Shown here piece after piece: positions 34,925-43,713 of a stretch of 64,000 nt of DNA. Every line of letters starts with the position of its first letter. Position 1 is the first letter of the stretch. A model generated the notes under the pieces. The model saw only the letters and a program-made list of their open reading frames with translations. It made no database searches and was not told the origin of the DNA. A program made the position numbers and the translations under genes. Origin of the DNA: Paracholeplasma vituli (lineage in GTDB: Bacteria; Bacillota_I; Bacilli_A; Acholeplasmatales; UBA5453); assembly GCF_025446935.1 (NCBI RefSeq), contig NZ_JAOEGN010000007.1:1-64000 (forward strand), given 5' to 3'.

Positions 34925-37276
34925 ATGACACTCAAAATTGGTGTGGGCGAAATGGTCAGTTTTTTATACGCTTCAGGAGACCTCAGTTCTGAAACCTTTC
35001 AAAACGTTTCACAACTTGAAGGCATTAAAGCCCACCAATACGTTCAAAACAAATACGATTCAAAAGGTCAAAAAGAAGTATCAATCAAAGGTAATTACGA
35101 TTTAAACGATAAAACATACCAAATTCAAGGTCGTATGGATGGCCTACTCGAAATCGATGGTGAAATCCACATTGAAGAGATCAAATCGACGCGTAGAGAC
35201 ATTCACGATTTTTTATTCACGCCGAATTTAGAACACGAAGCTCAACTTAAAATATATGCATTTTTATGGATGTATCTAGAAAACATCGGAACCGTTAAAG
35301 GGCGTTTAACTTATATCGAATTATCCAAATACCAAACTAAAACGTTTGATTATGTATTTACAAGAGCAGAACTCAAGCCGTTTTTTGAAACATCGATTGA
35401 AACTTACGGTGCTTGGATTACAGAATTAGAACTTCACCTAATTGAGAAAAAAGCCTCTTTACAAGCCTTAAAGTTTCCATTTGAGACTTACCGTAAAGGT
35501 CAGCGCGATTTGATGAAAGCGACTTACCATACGATGAAAGAAGACGAGGTCTTATTCGCCATCGCACCAACCGGGATTGGGAAAACGATGGCGACCCTAT
35601 TCTCAACCTTAAAAGCCCTCGATGATGATCAAGAGAAAATCTTTTATTGTACCGCCAAAAACCAAGGTAAAAAAGTCGCGATTGATTCGATGGACACCTT
35701 ACATACTCAAGGTTTAAAGACCAAAACGATTGAGATTACTTCTAAAGATGATATTTGTTTTTTAGAAAAAAGAGAATGTGACCCGGATAAATGTCCGTTT
35801 GCGAGAGGCTTTTTTGACCGTTTAACCGACGCCATGAAAGACATGTTTTTAAATGAATCGTTAATGACACGTGCGGTCGTTGAAAGCTATGCACGTAAAC
35901 ATACTGTATGCCCATTTGAGTTCTCGTTATTTATTTCTTATTACGTCGATGTTATCATTTGTGACTACAACTACGTCTTTGACCCAAGAATCCATCTGGT
36001 CCGCTACTTTGACGATGATACTTATAAACCAAAACTCTTAATTGATGAAGCCCACAACATGGTACCTCGGTCACGAGACATGTTTTCCGCGACTTTACTA
36101 AAAAGCGATTTAATTACCTTAAGAAAAGCGGGTTCTAAGCTCAAACCAAGTATAAGGCATTCTGTGAATAAACTGATTGAACGGTTTGACCACTTTGAAG
36201 CGGAACTTGAAGGTGAAAACTTTAAGAGTTATTTAAATGTCGATATGACTTACTTAGAACTCGTTTCGAATTTGATGATGAAAATCACGAATGCACTCAA
36301 AGAAAACCCCAAATACCCAAAAAAATCTGAAGTCATGGATGGGTATATGAAGCTTTTAACGCTTTCGGTGATTTCCCTTTATTACGATACCCCATTCCGA
36401 TTTAATATCATTAGACAAACTGAAGATTTGGAAATCACTATCCAGTGTTTGGATGCGAGTAAGTATATTCAAGATACGTTAAAAAATAAATCCCACGGCG
36501 CGGTATTCTTCTCAGCGACCCTCTACCCAACCGATTATTACCAAACCTTAATCAGTAAGGGTTATGGACAAATCATTCAGATTACTTCACCGTTTGATCG
36601 TGAAAACTTAAAGATTATGACCAACGACCGTGTCGATACACGGTATAAATCAAGAGACCAATCTTTAGAACAAATCACTAAAGCGATTGAGACGGTTGTA
36701 AAGTCGAAAGTTGGAAACTACATCGCCTTTTTTCCATCTTATCAATATTTGAATCAAGTAAAAGACGCGTTAGATGCGAATCTAGATATCGACATCATTG
36801 TTCAATCTAGAGCGATGGAAGCTTATCAAAGAGAAGAAATCATGTCCTTATTCAAACGAGACCTTTCAAGATCCCAAATCGCTTTCTTCGTGATGGGCGG
36901 TGTCTTCGCCGAAGGCATCGATTATGTCGGAGACATGCTATCGGGGGTCATTATTGTTGGAGTAGGATTACCGATGGTCAATGAACCGAATCAACAGCTA
37001 CGGGCTTACTACGATGACACCTTCAAACGGGGCTTTGATTACGCTTATACCTACCCAGGGATGAATAAGGTTATTCAAGCGGTTGGAAGAGTCATTCGAA
37101 AAGATGATGACTACGGGGTTGCGTTATTGATGGATGACCGCTTCGTAACGCCTTTATACAAACGCTTAATGCCGAAGGAATGGGATGCTAAACAAGTGGT
37201 GCGCACGGAGTCCCATTTAGAGGATACACTAAAGACCTTTTGGGAGAAGATGGCTGCAAAATACCCGAAATCTTAA
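34925..37276 (+). CDS. XPD/DinG-like helicase with N-terminal PD-(D/E)XK nuclease
   Basis: A 783-residue DNA repair-type enzyme. The N-terminal domain (about 45-165) has the nuclease pattern Asp72...Glu84/85-x-Lys87 in GRMDGLLEIDGEIHIEEIK. The superfamily 2 helicase follows: Walker A APTGIGKT (213-220), four cysteines at 278, 285, 290 and 329 placed as in the XPD 4Fe-4S cluster, DEAH at 374-377, and a C-terminal QAVGRVIRK. It should unwind and cut DNA with a single-stranded tail. The gene is monocistronic. Similar fusions occur in other Firmicutes. Confidence 0.85.
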   Translation: MTLKIGVGEMVSFLYASGDLSSETFQNVSQLEGIKAHQYVQNKYDSKGQKEVSIKGNYDLNDKTYQIQGRMDGLLEIDGEIHIEEIKSTRRDIHDFLFTPNLEHEAQLKIYAFLWMYLENIGTVKGRLTYIELSKYQTKTFDYVFTRAELKPFFETSIETYGAWITELELHLIEKKASLQALKFPFETYRKGQRDLMKATYHTMKEDEVLFAIAPTGIGKTMATLFSTLKALDDDQEKIFYCTAKNQGKKVAIDSMDTLHTQGLKTKTIEITSKDDICFLEKRECDPDKCPFARGFFDRLTDAMKDMFLNESLMTRAVVESYARKHTVCPFEFSLFISYYVDVIICDYNYVFDPRIHLVRYFDDDTYKPKLLIDEAHNMVPRSRDMFSATLLKSDLITLRKAGSKLKPSIRHSVNKLIERFDHFEAELEGENFKSYLNVDMTYLELVSNLMMKITNALKENPKYPKKSEVMDGYMKLLTLSVISLYYDTPFRFNIIRQTEDLEITIQCLDASKYIQDTLKNKSHGAVFFSATLYPTDYYQTLISKGYGQIIQITSPFDRENLKIMTNDRVDTRYKSRDQSLEQITKAIETVVKSKVGNYIAFFPSYQYLNQVKDALDANLDIDIIVQSRAMEAYQREEIMSLFKRDLSRSQIAFFVMGGVFAEGIDYVGDMLSGVIIVGVGLPMVNEPNQQLRAYYDDTFKRGFDYAYTYPGMNKVIQAVGRVIRKDDDYGVALLMDDRFVTPLYKRLMPKEWDAKQVVRTESHLEDTLKTFWEKMAAKYPKS

Positions 37277-37336
37277 AAGGGTATCTACACAACTTAATAA
37301 TTCAAGTATAATGAACGTATATAGGGAGAAAAAACT

Positions 37337-38809
37337 ATGACTGAAACTTTATCGAATCGTTCGAAGTGGACGTATGCCGCATCCGGTCTTGGCAGAGACA
37401 TGATGTATGCGTTATACAGTACCTACTTACTGGTTTTCTTTACGGATGCGATTGGGGTATCCGACTGGGAGTTGTTAGCGATTGGGGTTGTCATCGCGGT
37501 TGCACGTATTTGGGATGCGATCAACGATACCTTAATGGGCATCATCATTGATAACACCAAGTCTAGATATGGTAAGTTCAAACCGTGGTTACTCATCGGA
37601 GCGATTACGTCTGCCATCATGTTTTTCTTATTATTCCAAGATTTTGGATTAACGGGCGGGCGGCTCGTCCTCGTATTCACAATCATTTATGTATTATCCG
37701 ATATGACTTTCACCATGAATGACATCGCATATTGGTCGATGTATCCTACCTTTACAAGTGACCCGAAAGAACGCGAATCAATTGGTTCAAAAGCGCGTAT
37801 CTTCGCGAATTTAGGGATGTTCATCACGATTGCTTTGGTACCGATTATTTATCAGAACTTCGCAGCTGGTCCAAAAGCCGCATTCTTCTGGATTGCGCTA
37901 GTGATTGCGAGTATTTATTTAATCTCTCAAATTCTGGTATTTTTCGTAGTAGAACCGCCTAAAAATCACCTCGTCATTGAAAATCAACCGAAAACAGCCT
38001 TTAAAGATGTTCTTAAAATCATTTTTAAAAATGACCAACTCGTGGTCATTATCATCGCTATTTTCTTATTCAATACAGGCTATTATGTAACAACCGCTTT
38101 AGGCATATATTTCTTCAACTATGATTTTAATAAGTATGGTGGCGCTGAGTTTACTATTTTCTCAGGCATTCTCGCTTTAAGTCAACTCGCATCGTTATCG
38201 TTATTCCCAGTAGTCGCGAAAAAGATCTCTAGAAAACAAATTTTCACCTACGCCATCGTATTCATCGCGATAGGTTATCTTTTATTCTTAATGGTGGGTA
38301 ATCTTCTACCACTCAATATGGTTTTTGTAGGACTTGCTGGATTCTTTGTTTTCTTTGGGGAAGGCTTCATTCAGGTATCCGTTTTAGTCATGCTTGCAGA
38401 TACCATCGAGTATGGACAGTGGAAGCTTAAAACCCGAAACGAATCGGTTATGTTTGCAATCAATCCGTTCGTGGTGAAACTCGCGACCTCAGTTCAAGTT
38501 TTAATCGTTACAGCGACTTTAGCCTGGTCTGGTTTAAACCAAAAGGTCATTGAACCCTTAACCAGTGCACGTGAACTCGCAGCGTCAGTTGGCCAAGTAT
38601 TTACAACCGATCAAGCAAGATCGTTGATACAAGCAAATGTCACGGATGAAATGTTACTGTGGCTTCGAATTTCAATGGTTGTTTTACCAGCATTATTTAT
38701 TTTAGGGGCATTCTTGGTTTATCGAACCCATTATAAGATTGATTATCAATTGTTCGATCAAATCAAAAAAGATATTGAAAAAGATTTACAAAAAGGAGAC
38801 ACACAATGA
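37337..38809 (+). CDS. GPH-family sugar:cation symporter (MFS)
   Basis: The second GPH transporter in the window, 490 residues with 12 helices. The signature ARIWDAINDTLMGIIIDNT and KSRYGKFKPWLLIG is clear. It overlaps the aldo-keto reductase gene by four bases, suggesting that the imported sugar or its derivative is reduced next. TGA is used as stop. Confidence 0.88.
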   Translation: MTETLSNRSKWTYAASGLGRDMMYALYSTYLLVFFTDAIGVSDWELLAIGVVIAVARIWDAINDTLMGIIIDNTKSRYGKFKPWLLIGAITSAIMFFLLFQDFGLTGGRLVLVFTIIYVLSDMTFTMNDIAYWSMYPTFTSDPKERESIGSKARIFANLGMFITIALVPIIYQNFAAGPKAAFFWIALVIASIYLISQILVFFVVEPPKNHLVIENQPKTAFKDVLKIIFKNDQLVVIIIAIFLFNTGYYVTTALGIYFFNYDFNKYGGAEFTIFSGILALSQLASLSLFPVVAKKISRKQIFTYAIVFIAIGYLLFLMVGNLLPLNMVFVGLAGFFVFFGEGFIQVSVLVMLADTIEYGQWKLKTRNESVMFAINPFVVKLATSVQVLIVTATLAWSGLNQKVIEPLTSARELAASVGQVFTTDQARSLIQANVTDEMLLWLRISMVVLPALFILGAFLVYRTHYKIDYQLFDQIKKDIEKDLQKGDTQ

Positions 38810-39636
38810 AAGTAATCAATCAAGCAGTCGTTTTAAAAAATGGCGTTAAACTCCCGAAAATTGGATTAGGGACCTGGCAAGTTAAAGACGGGGATGAATG
38901 TTATCATTCCGTATTGGCAGCTTTAAAGAATGGCTACCGTCACATCGATACCGCTGAAGGCTATCAAAATGAAGAATCGGTGGGTAGAGCCGTTAGAGAT
39001 TCTGGATTAAAACGAGAAGACGTCTTTGTTACTTCTAAACTAGAATCACACATTAAAACTTATCAAGGCGCGTTAGATGCCTTTGAAAAAACCTTAAAAG
39101 CATTGCAGTTTGAATACTTAGACTTATTCTTAATCCACGCCCCATGGCCATGGAGCGAAATAGGTAAGGATTGTAGCAGTGGGAATGTCGAAGCTTGGAA
39201 AGCGATGGAATCCCTATACCGTGCAGGTAAGATTCGTGCGATTGGGGTATCTAACTTTGACCCTAGTCACATTGAAAATATTCTTAAGCATTGTGAAATT
39301 ATTCCACATGTCAATCAGATTGGCTATTTCATTGGTTTAGATCAACAAAAAACCTTGGATTACTGTGCATCTAAAGGCATTGTCGTCGAAGCTTACTCCC
39401 CACTTGGAATTGGGTATCTCTTAAGCAATCCAATCATTGGTGAGGTTGCGAAGAAGTACCAAGTTTCACCAGCTCAAATTTGTATTCGTTACTGCTTAGA
39501 GAAGAATACGGTACCACTACCGAAATCGACACACGAAGCGAGAATCATTCAAAATACCCAAGTAGACTTTGAGATTAAACCTGAAGATATGAAAGTATTA
39601 GAAGCGATTAAGGGCGACCCTAGACGTTGGAACTAA
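38806..39636 (+). CDS. Aldo-keto reductase
   Basis: An NADPH-dependent carbonyl reductase of 276 residues. The TIM-barrel tetrad is visible: Asp in YRHIDTAEGYQNE, Tyr in the same loop, Lys in VFVTSKL and His in LFLIHAPWPW. GVSNFDPSHIENIL and the C-terminal PLPKSTHEARI fit the AKR5-type bacterial group. AAAGGAG precedes the start inside the transporter gene. Substrate is probably a sugar aldehyde, from context only. Confidence 0.9.
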   Translation: MKVINQAVVLKNGVKLPKIGLGTWQVKDGDECYHSVLAALKNGYRHIDTAEGYQNEESVGRAVRDSGLKREDVFVTSKLESHIKTYQGALDAFEKTLKALQFEYLDLFLIHAPWPWSEIGKDCSSGNVEAWKAMESLYRAGKIRAIGVSNFDPSHIENILKHCEIIPHVNQIGYFIGLDQQKTLDYCASKGIVVEAYSPLGIGYLLSNPIIGEVAKKYQVSPAQICIRYCLEKNTVPLPKSTHEARIIQNTQVDFEIKPEDMKVLEAIKGDPRRWN

Positions 39637-39656
39637 ACTAGTAAAACGATATCAAA

Positions 39657-39708
39657 AAAGAAATCCTTTAGGCGATATGAATCAACCAGAAGGATTTCTT
39701 TGTTTTTG
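39657..39708 (+). terminator. Terminator after the transporter-reductase operon
   Basis: A perfect 12-bp stem AAAGAAATCCTT / AAGGATTTCTTT with a 21-base loop, then GTTTTT. Confidence 0.8.
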
Positions 39709-39728
39709 GAGTGATTTGTTCGTTTTAG

Positions 39729-39775
39729 GTTCACAATTGTGAACATTTTCTTTAAAAATGTTTACTAAAGTGAAC
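39729..39775. promoter_or_regulatory. Pair of GTTCAC-N4-GTGAAC operators
   Basis: A perfect 16-bp palindrome GTTCACAATTGTGAAC (39729-39744) is followed by GTTTACTAAAGTGAAC (39760-39775), one mismatch from symmetry. Centres are 31 bases apart, about three helical turns, so two dimers would sit on one face. They lie in a 366-base gene-free stretch (39637-40002), about 230 bases before the thioredoxin-CcdA gene. I see no gene of their own. The rest of this stretch holds only the terminator and the promoter noted separately. Confidence 0.6.
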
Positions 39776-39933
39776 ATGAATTTGGACGCACTCTAGAATA
39801 GAACACTCGTGTAACCTTACTGTAATCATCCAAATCTGACTTACTTTTTTCATATAGATTAATTATTAGGCTTCTTAGTAATTCATAAAAGGTATATATT
39901 GAGTAGATACTTTTTTTCAATATTAACGTGATT

Positions 39934-39963
39934 TTAGACGTCACTTCATTTTTGTGTTATCAT
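39934..39963 (+). promoter_or_regulatory. Promoter of the thioredoxin-CcdA gene
   Basis: TTAGAC (39934-39939) and TATCAT (39958-39963) are 18 bases apart, about 40 bases before the start codon. Confidence 0.45.
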
Positions 39964-40002
39964 ATAGATACGAATATTTTTGTTTATATGAAGGAGCAAT
40001 TT

Positions 40003-41154
40003 ATGAATACATTTACAAAATGGCTTTTAGCCAGTGGACTCATCCTTTTTTCTGTGATTATTTATGGTACACGAATCCAAGCAGATAGCCAAGTAGACGC
40101 GATTTATTTCGGGTCTTTAACCTGTTCAAACTGTCAACAAGTTGCGTCCTCTGGGGTTTTAGATGATCTTGAAGACGAAGGCTATATCGTCACTAAGTAC
40201 ATCAGTGAAGTCGATTACGACTTATTTGAAGAAATGTTTGCGCGTTACGCTAGAACCTACGATGTCCCGAAAAATAAGAACCTAGTCCCGATTCTTTATG
40301 TAGGGGATACCTATTTTGATGGTGCGGATCGAATCATTCAAGGCATTCAAAATGGGGATGTCCAAGCGATTATGGATCAACAAGCCCCATTAGACCCCAT
40401 TGAATTCGTCTATGGCGATATCACATTCAATGATTTATGGGTATTGTTAGGATCGACCGCTGTCTTAGGCATCCTAGACGCCTTTAATCCTTGCGCCATC
40501 GCGATGCTTTTGATGTTCTTATCCTTCTTAACAGATAAGAAACGCACAAAACCAATCTTTTATATTTGTTTGTCCTATATCCTTGCGATATTTGTGACAT
40601 ACTTCATTTTAGGAACTTTCTTATCGAAAGCCCTAGCCTTACTCGCACCTTATATGATTGTGTTCTATACAATCATCATCGTATTAGCACTATTCATTTC
40701 GGCTTTAAACTTCATGGATTTCTTCGCAGCCAGAAGAAAAGCGTATGGTGAAATTAAAAACCAATTGCCCAGACGTTTCTTCGCTGTAACCAAGAAACTC
40801 ATGAATAACTTCGCTGAAAGCATTGAATCGGGCGACATCACGGTATACTTAATTGCGTTTTTAATCGGGATGTTTGTCGCGATTGTCGAATTCCCATGTA
40901 GTGGTCAAGCGTTTGTCGCGTGGACAGCAATCATTGTCGACCGCACCGCACACGTCGCCTTATTCAACATTTTATTATTTGTTTATGTCTTATTATTTGT
41001 TTCCCCACTCATCGTCATTAGTGCCATTACATTAAAATCTCAAAATATCCACGTGGTTTCAAACTTTGTAAGAAACCGATTAGATATCATTAAACTCGTG
41101 AACGCTCTTGTATTCTTAGGGGTTGCGATATACTATATTATTAGAGTCATCTAA
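40003..41154 (+). CDS. Thioredoxin-like domain fused to CcdA/DsbD-type membrane domain
   Basis: Probably moves reducing power across the membrane. The 383-residue protein has an N-terminal anchor (about 6-22), an extracytoplasmic thioredoxin-like domain with CSNC at 41-44, and a six- to seven-helix domain with DAFNPCAIAMLLMF and EFPCSGQAFVAW, matching the paired cysteines of DsbD/CcdA. I start at 40003 with AAGGAG upstream; the in-frame start at 39928 lies before the promoter. With no cytochrome c here, the targets are more likely surface thiol proteins. Confidence 0.87.
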   Translation: MNTFTKWLLASGLILFSVIIYGTRIQADSQVDAIYFGSLTCSNCQQVASSGVLDDLEDEGYIVTKYISEVDYDLFEEMFARYARTYDVPKNKNLVPILYVGDTYFDGADRIIQGIQNGDVQAIMDQQAPLDPIEFVYGDITFNDLWVLLGSTAVLGILDAFNPCAIAMLLMFLSFLTDKKRTKPIFYICLSYILAIFVTYFILGTFLSKALALLAPYMIVFYTIIIVLALFISALNFMDFFAARRKAYGEIKNQLPRRFFAVTKKLMNNFAESIESGDITVYLIAFLIGMFVAIVEFPCSGQAFVAWTAIIVDRTAHVALFNILLFVYVLLFVSPLIVISAITLKSQNIHVVSNFVRNRLDIIKLVNALVFLGVAIYYIIRVI

Positions 41155-41164
41155 GGGGATTATT

Positions 41165-41470
41165 ATGCACATCAAACGTATTTATGTCATCGACAACAAA
41201 GGTAAAACCGTATTTAAAGGTCCGGTTTCCAATTTAAAATTTAAACCCGAAAGCGTCAAACAAATGTCCATTAAACTGTTTAACGATGAGAATCCATGTA
41301 TCATTCATGAATCCTACGCAATTGAACAGTTAGCGACTGAAGTAGAACATATTTTGTTGTCGAAACAAACCTTAGAAATCCGAATTGATGTGAAACTTCA
41401 AACTGAATTACCAGAGTTAGAACTCATGAATTATTTAAACCATACTTTTAAACTGGACGTGAAATCATGA
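41165..41470 (+). CDS. Hypothetical protein upstream of cysteine desulfurase
   Basis: A 101-residue soluble protein with the beta-strand-like start MHIKRIYVIDNKGKTVFKGPV and an acidic helical second half. No family is recognised. AAGGGG precedes the ATG. It overlaps the desulfurase start by four bases (ATGA), implying joint expression and possibly joint function. Confidence 0.65.
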   Translation: MHIKRIYVIDNKGKTVFKGPVSNLKFKPESVKQMSIKLFNDENPCIIHESYAIEQLATEVEHILLSKQTLEIRIDVKLQTELPELELMNYLNHTFKLDVKS

Positions 41471-42598
41471 AAATCTTTGATTTAGACCACGCAGCTACGA
41501 CCCCAATTCACCCTTTAGTACTGGACGCCATGTGGCCTTTTTTAAAGTTATCTTATGGGAATCCATCCTCGATTCACGAACTCGGTATGACCGCTAAAAG
41601 AGCGATTGAACAATCGAGAAAACAGATTGCAAGTATTCTAAACTGTGAGCCCAATGAACTCATTTTTACAGGTTCAGGTACTGAAGCAACCAATCTAGCA
41701 ATCAAAGGCTACGCTTCAAAACACCCAAATAAAAAAGAAATCATCACCACTCAAATTGAACATGCAGCAACTCTAAGAACCGTTCAGTATTTGGAAAAAC
41801 AAGGTTATAAAGTTCACTATTTAAAGGTAGATCATGAAGGGTTTATTGACCTAGTTGAACTTAGATCTTTAACCAATCCAAACACCCTTGTAGTCAGTAT
41901 TATTTGGGGAAATAACGAAATCGGAACGATCCAAGATTTAGAATCCATTGAAAAAAATCGTCCATGAACAGGGCAGTATACTACATGTGGACGCAGTTCA
42001 AATGCTCGCCCACATTCCAATCGATTTAAAAGCTTTAAATGTCGATATGATGACCTTATCCGGTCATAAAATCGAAGGCCCTAAAGGCATTGGATTACTC
42101 TATAAAAAGAGTACCATTGAACTTGAACCCATCATTCATGGTGGTGGCCAGGAAACACATCTGCGTGCCGGGACGGAATCGGTGATTGGTATCGTCGGGT
42201 TTGAAAAGGCACTCGAAGTACTCTCTCTTAAGTACGACCAAAAACATAAACACTTAAGTGAACTATCGAAAGCGTTTATCCACCAACTTAAAGAGAAAAT
42301 GCCGTTTCAATTATTGGGTCCTGAAATTGGGCCTAACCGTATTCCGGGATTATTATCTTTATCTATTCCTGATGTTGTCGGTTTGAAGATTCAATTTAAA
42401 CTCAATCAAAAACACATTTATGTATCCACAGGCAGTGCGTGTCATACCCATGAAGTTGGGGTCTCTCACGTCATTGAAGCGATCCAAGCGCCTTATAAAG
42501 AAGGCATTATTCGTGTGAGCTTTGGAATGGATACCGTGATTGAAGATATCCCTTATTTGGTGGAACAATTTTACGAAGCTTACGATCAACTCATATAA
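41467..42598 (+). pseudogene. Cysteine desulfurase (NifS/IscS-like) with one frameshift
   Basis: The two parts together make a full PLP-dependent cysteine desulfurase of about 376 residues. The first frame has DLDHAATTPIHP, GNPSSIHELG, TEATNLAIKG and NNEIGTIQDLESIEK, then meets TGA at 41965. The other frame continues IVHEQGSILHVDAVQ, the PLP lysine in SGHKIEGPKGIG, GGGQETHLRAGTE and the sulfur-carrying cysteine in STGSACHTHE. The break lies in seven A at 41951-41957; six A would restore the frame. Everything else is intact, so it may be a sequencing error, recent mutation or slippage-expressed gene. Homologues supply sulfur for Fe-S clusters or thio-tRNA. Confidence 0.85.
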
Positions 42599-42599
42599 A

Positions 42600-42627
42600 A
42601 AAAGTTCAGAAATTCTGAACTTTTTGT
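42600..42627. terminator. Bidirectional terminator
   Basis: AAAAGTTCAG, loop AAATT, CTGAACTTTT between convergent genes. Confidence 0.85.
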
Positions 42628-43641
42628 TTATAGTAGGTGTTTTAAATTGGTTAACAAAGACTCAATCATCTCTGGTTTTGTAAACCAGGAAGTCACCAAA
42701 CGAATGGTTTTAATAGAACCTTTATCGGTCCATATCTCAAAGGCATAGGATTTTAATAATTGATCAACTACATTCGATTTTAAGTCAATAAAGATTTGAT
42801 TGGTTAGGACCGGATATAACGGTTGAATCCCTAAGGCATTTAACCCTTTGGTTAATTGAATCGCCATTTGATTGGCGTGATTGCCTAACTCAAAGAAGAG
42901 ATTGTCTTGAAATAAGGCTTCAAATTGTAGTGCAGCGATAAACCCTTTCGCAAGCAATCCGCCACTTTGTTTAATCGAATAGCGGATGTGCGGTTTCAAT
43001 ATGTCGTTTTTAACGACTAAAGCTTCACCAAGCATCGCGCCATTTTTAGTGCCGCCTATATAAAAGACATCTGTATATAAGGCGATATCTTCTAAAGTGA
43101 GTTTCGAAGCTGCTAACGCAACCCCTAATCTCGCACCATCTAGAAATAAATATAAACCTTTACTTTGACAGTAGTGATATAAAACCGAAAGTTCTGCTTT
43201 GGAGTAATACGTCCCGGTTTCGGTTGCGTTAGAGATATATACCATCTTGGGGATGACACGGTGTTCATCGGTATAGGTTTGATAAATGGGATCAATCGTT
43301 TCTGGGGATAACTTACCAGATTCATTTGGAACTAAAATAATTTGATGACCCGTCGATTCAATCGCCCCGGTTTCATGGACAAATATATGACCCGTATCGG
43401 CGGAAATTACCGCTTCATATGGTTTTAAGACGTGGCTGATCAAGACTTTGTTTGTGATCGTTCCGCCAACTAAAAAATGGATATCCACTGGGGTTTTTAA
43501 AAGGGCTTGAATACGATTTTTAACCTGATTGGATAAAACATCTAAACCATAACCATTAAACTGGGTTTCACTGTATTTTTGGAGTAATTCAAGAATCCTC
43601 GGGTGACCTATTTCACTGTAGTCGTTTTTAAAAGAAATCAT
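42628..43641 (-). CDS. Threonine aldolase-like PLP enzyme
   Basis: A fold-type I PLP enzyme of the low-specificity L-threonine aldolase (beta-eliminating lyase) family, which cleaves threonine to glycine and acetaldehyde. In 337 residues I see FNGYGLDVLSNQVKNRI, TGHIFVHETGAIE, FLDGARLGVAL and the PLP lysine in YIGGTKNGAMLG. The ATG at 43641 has GAGG at a good distance; the GTG at 43656 lies too close to it. Confidence 0.88.
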   Translation of the reverse strand: MISFKNDYSEIGHPRILELLQKYSETQFNGYGLDVLSNQVKNRIQALLKTPVDIHFLVGGTITNKVLISHVLKPYEAVISADTGHIFVHETGAIESTGHQIILVPNESGKLSPETIDPIYQTYTDEHRVIPKMVYISNATETGTYYSKAELSVLYHYCQSKGLYLFLDGARLGVALAASKLTLEDIALYTDVFYIGGTKNGAMLGEALVVKNDILKPHIRYSIKQSGGLLAKGFIAALQFEALFQDNLFFELGNHANQMAIQLTKGLNALGIQPLYPVLTNQIFIDLKSNVVDQLLKSYAFEIWTDKGSIKTIRLVTSWFTKPEMIESLLTNLKHLL

Positions 43642-43685
43642 GATTGCATACCTCACTCATAGAATCATTATAATCGATAATGTAT

Positions 43686-43710
43686 AAAAAAAGATGTGGT
43701 AATCCACACC
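43686..43710 (-). terminator. Intrinsic terminator of the third GGDEF gene
   Basis: On the minus strand GGTGTGG, loop ATTA, CCACATC (one G-U pair) then a T-run. Confidence 0.78.
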
Positions 43711-43713
43711 CCT

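Noticed and set aside
39729-39744. Palindrome as a Rex or CRP site
   Set aside because: Rex and CRP sites have the half-sites in the opposite order (TTGTGA...TCACAA, TGTGA...TCACA). Here the order is TTCAC...GTGAA.
39928-40002. Upstream in-frame start for the thioredoxin-CcdA gene
   Set aside because: It precedes the predicted promoter and has no ribosome site; AAGGAG before 40003 decides the start.
41948-42598. Separate gene for the second half of cysteine desulfurase
   Set aside because: Its only start is a TTG in the A-run without a ribosome site, and it continues the upstream enzyme exactly.
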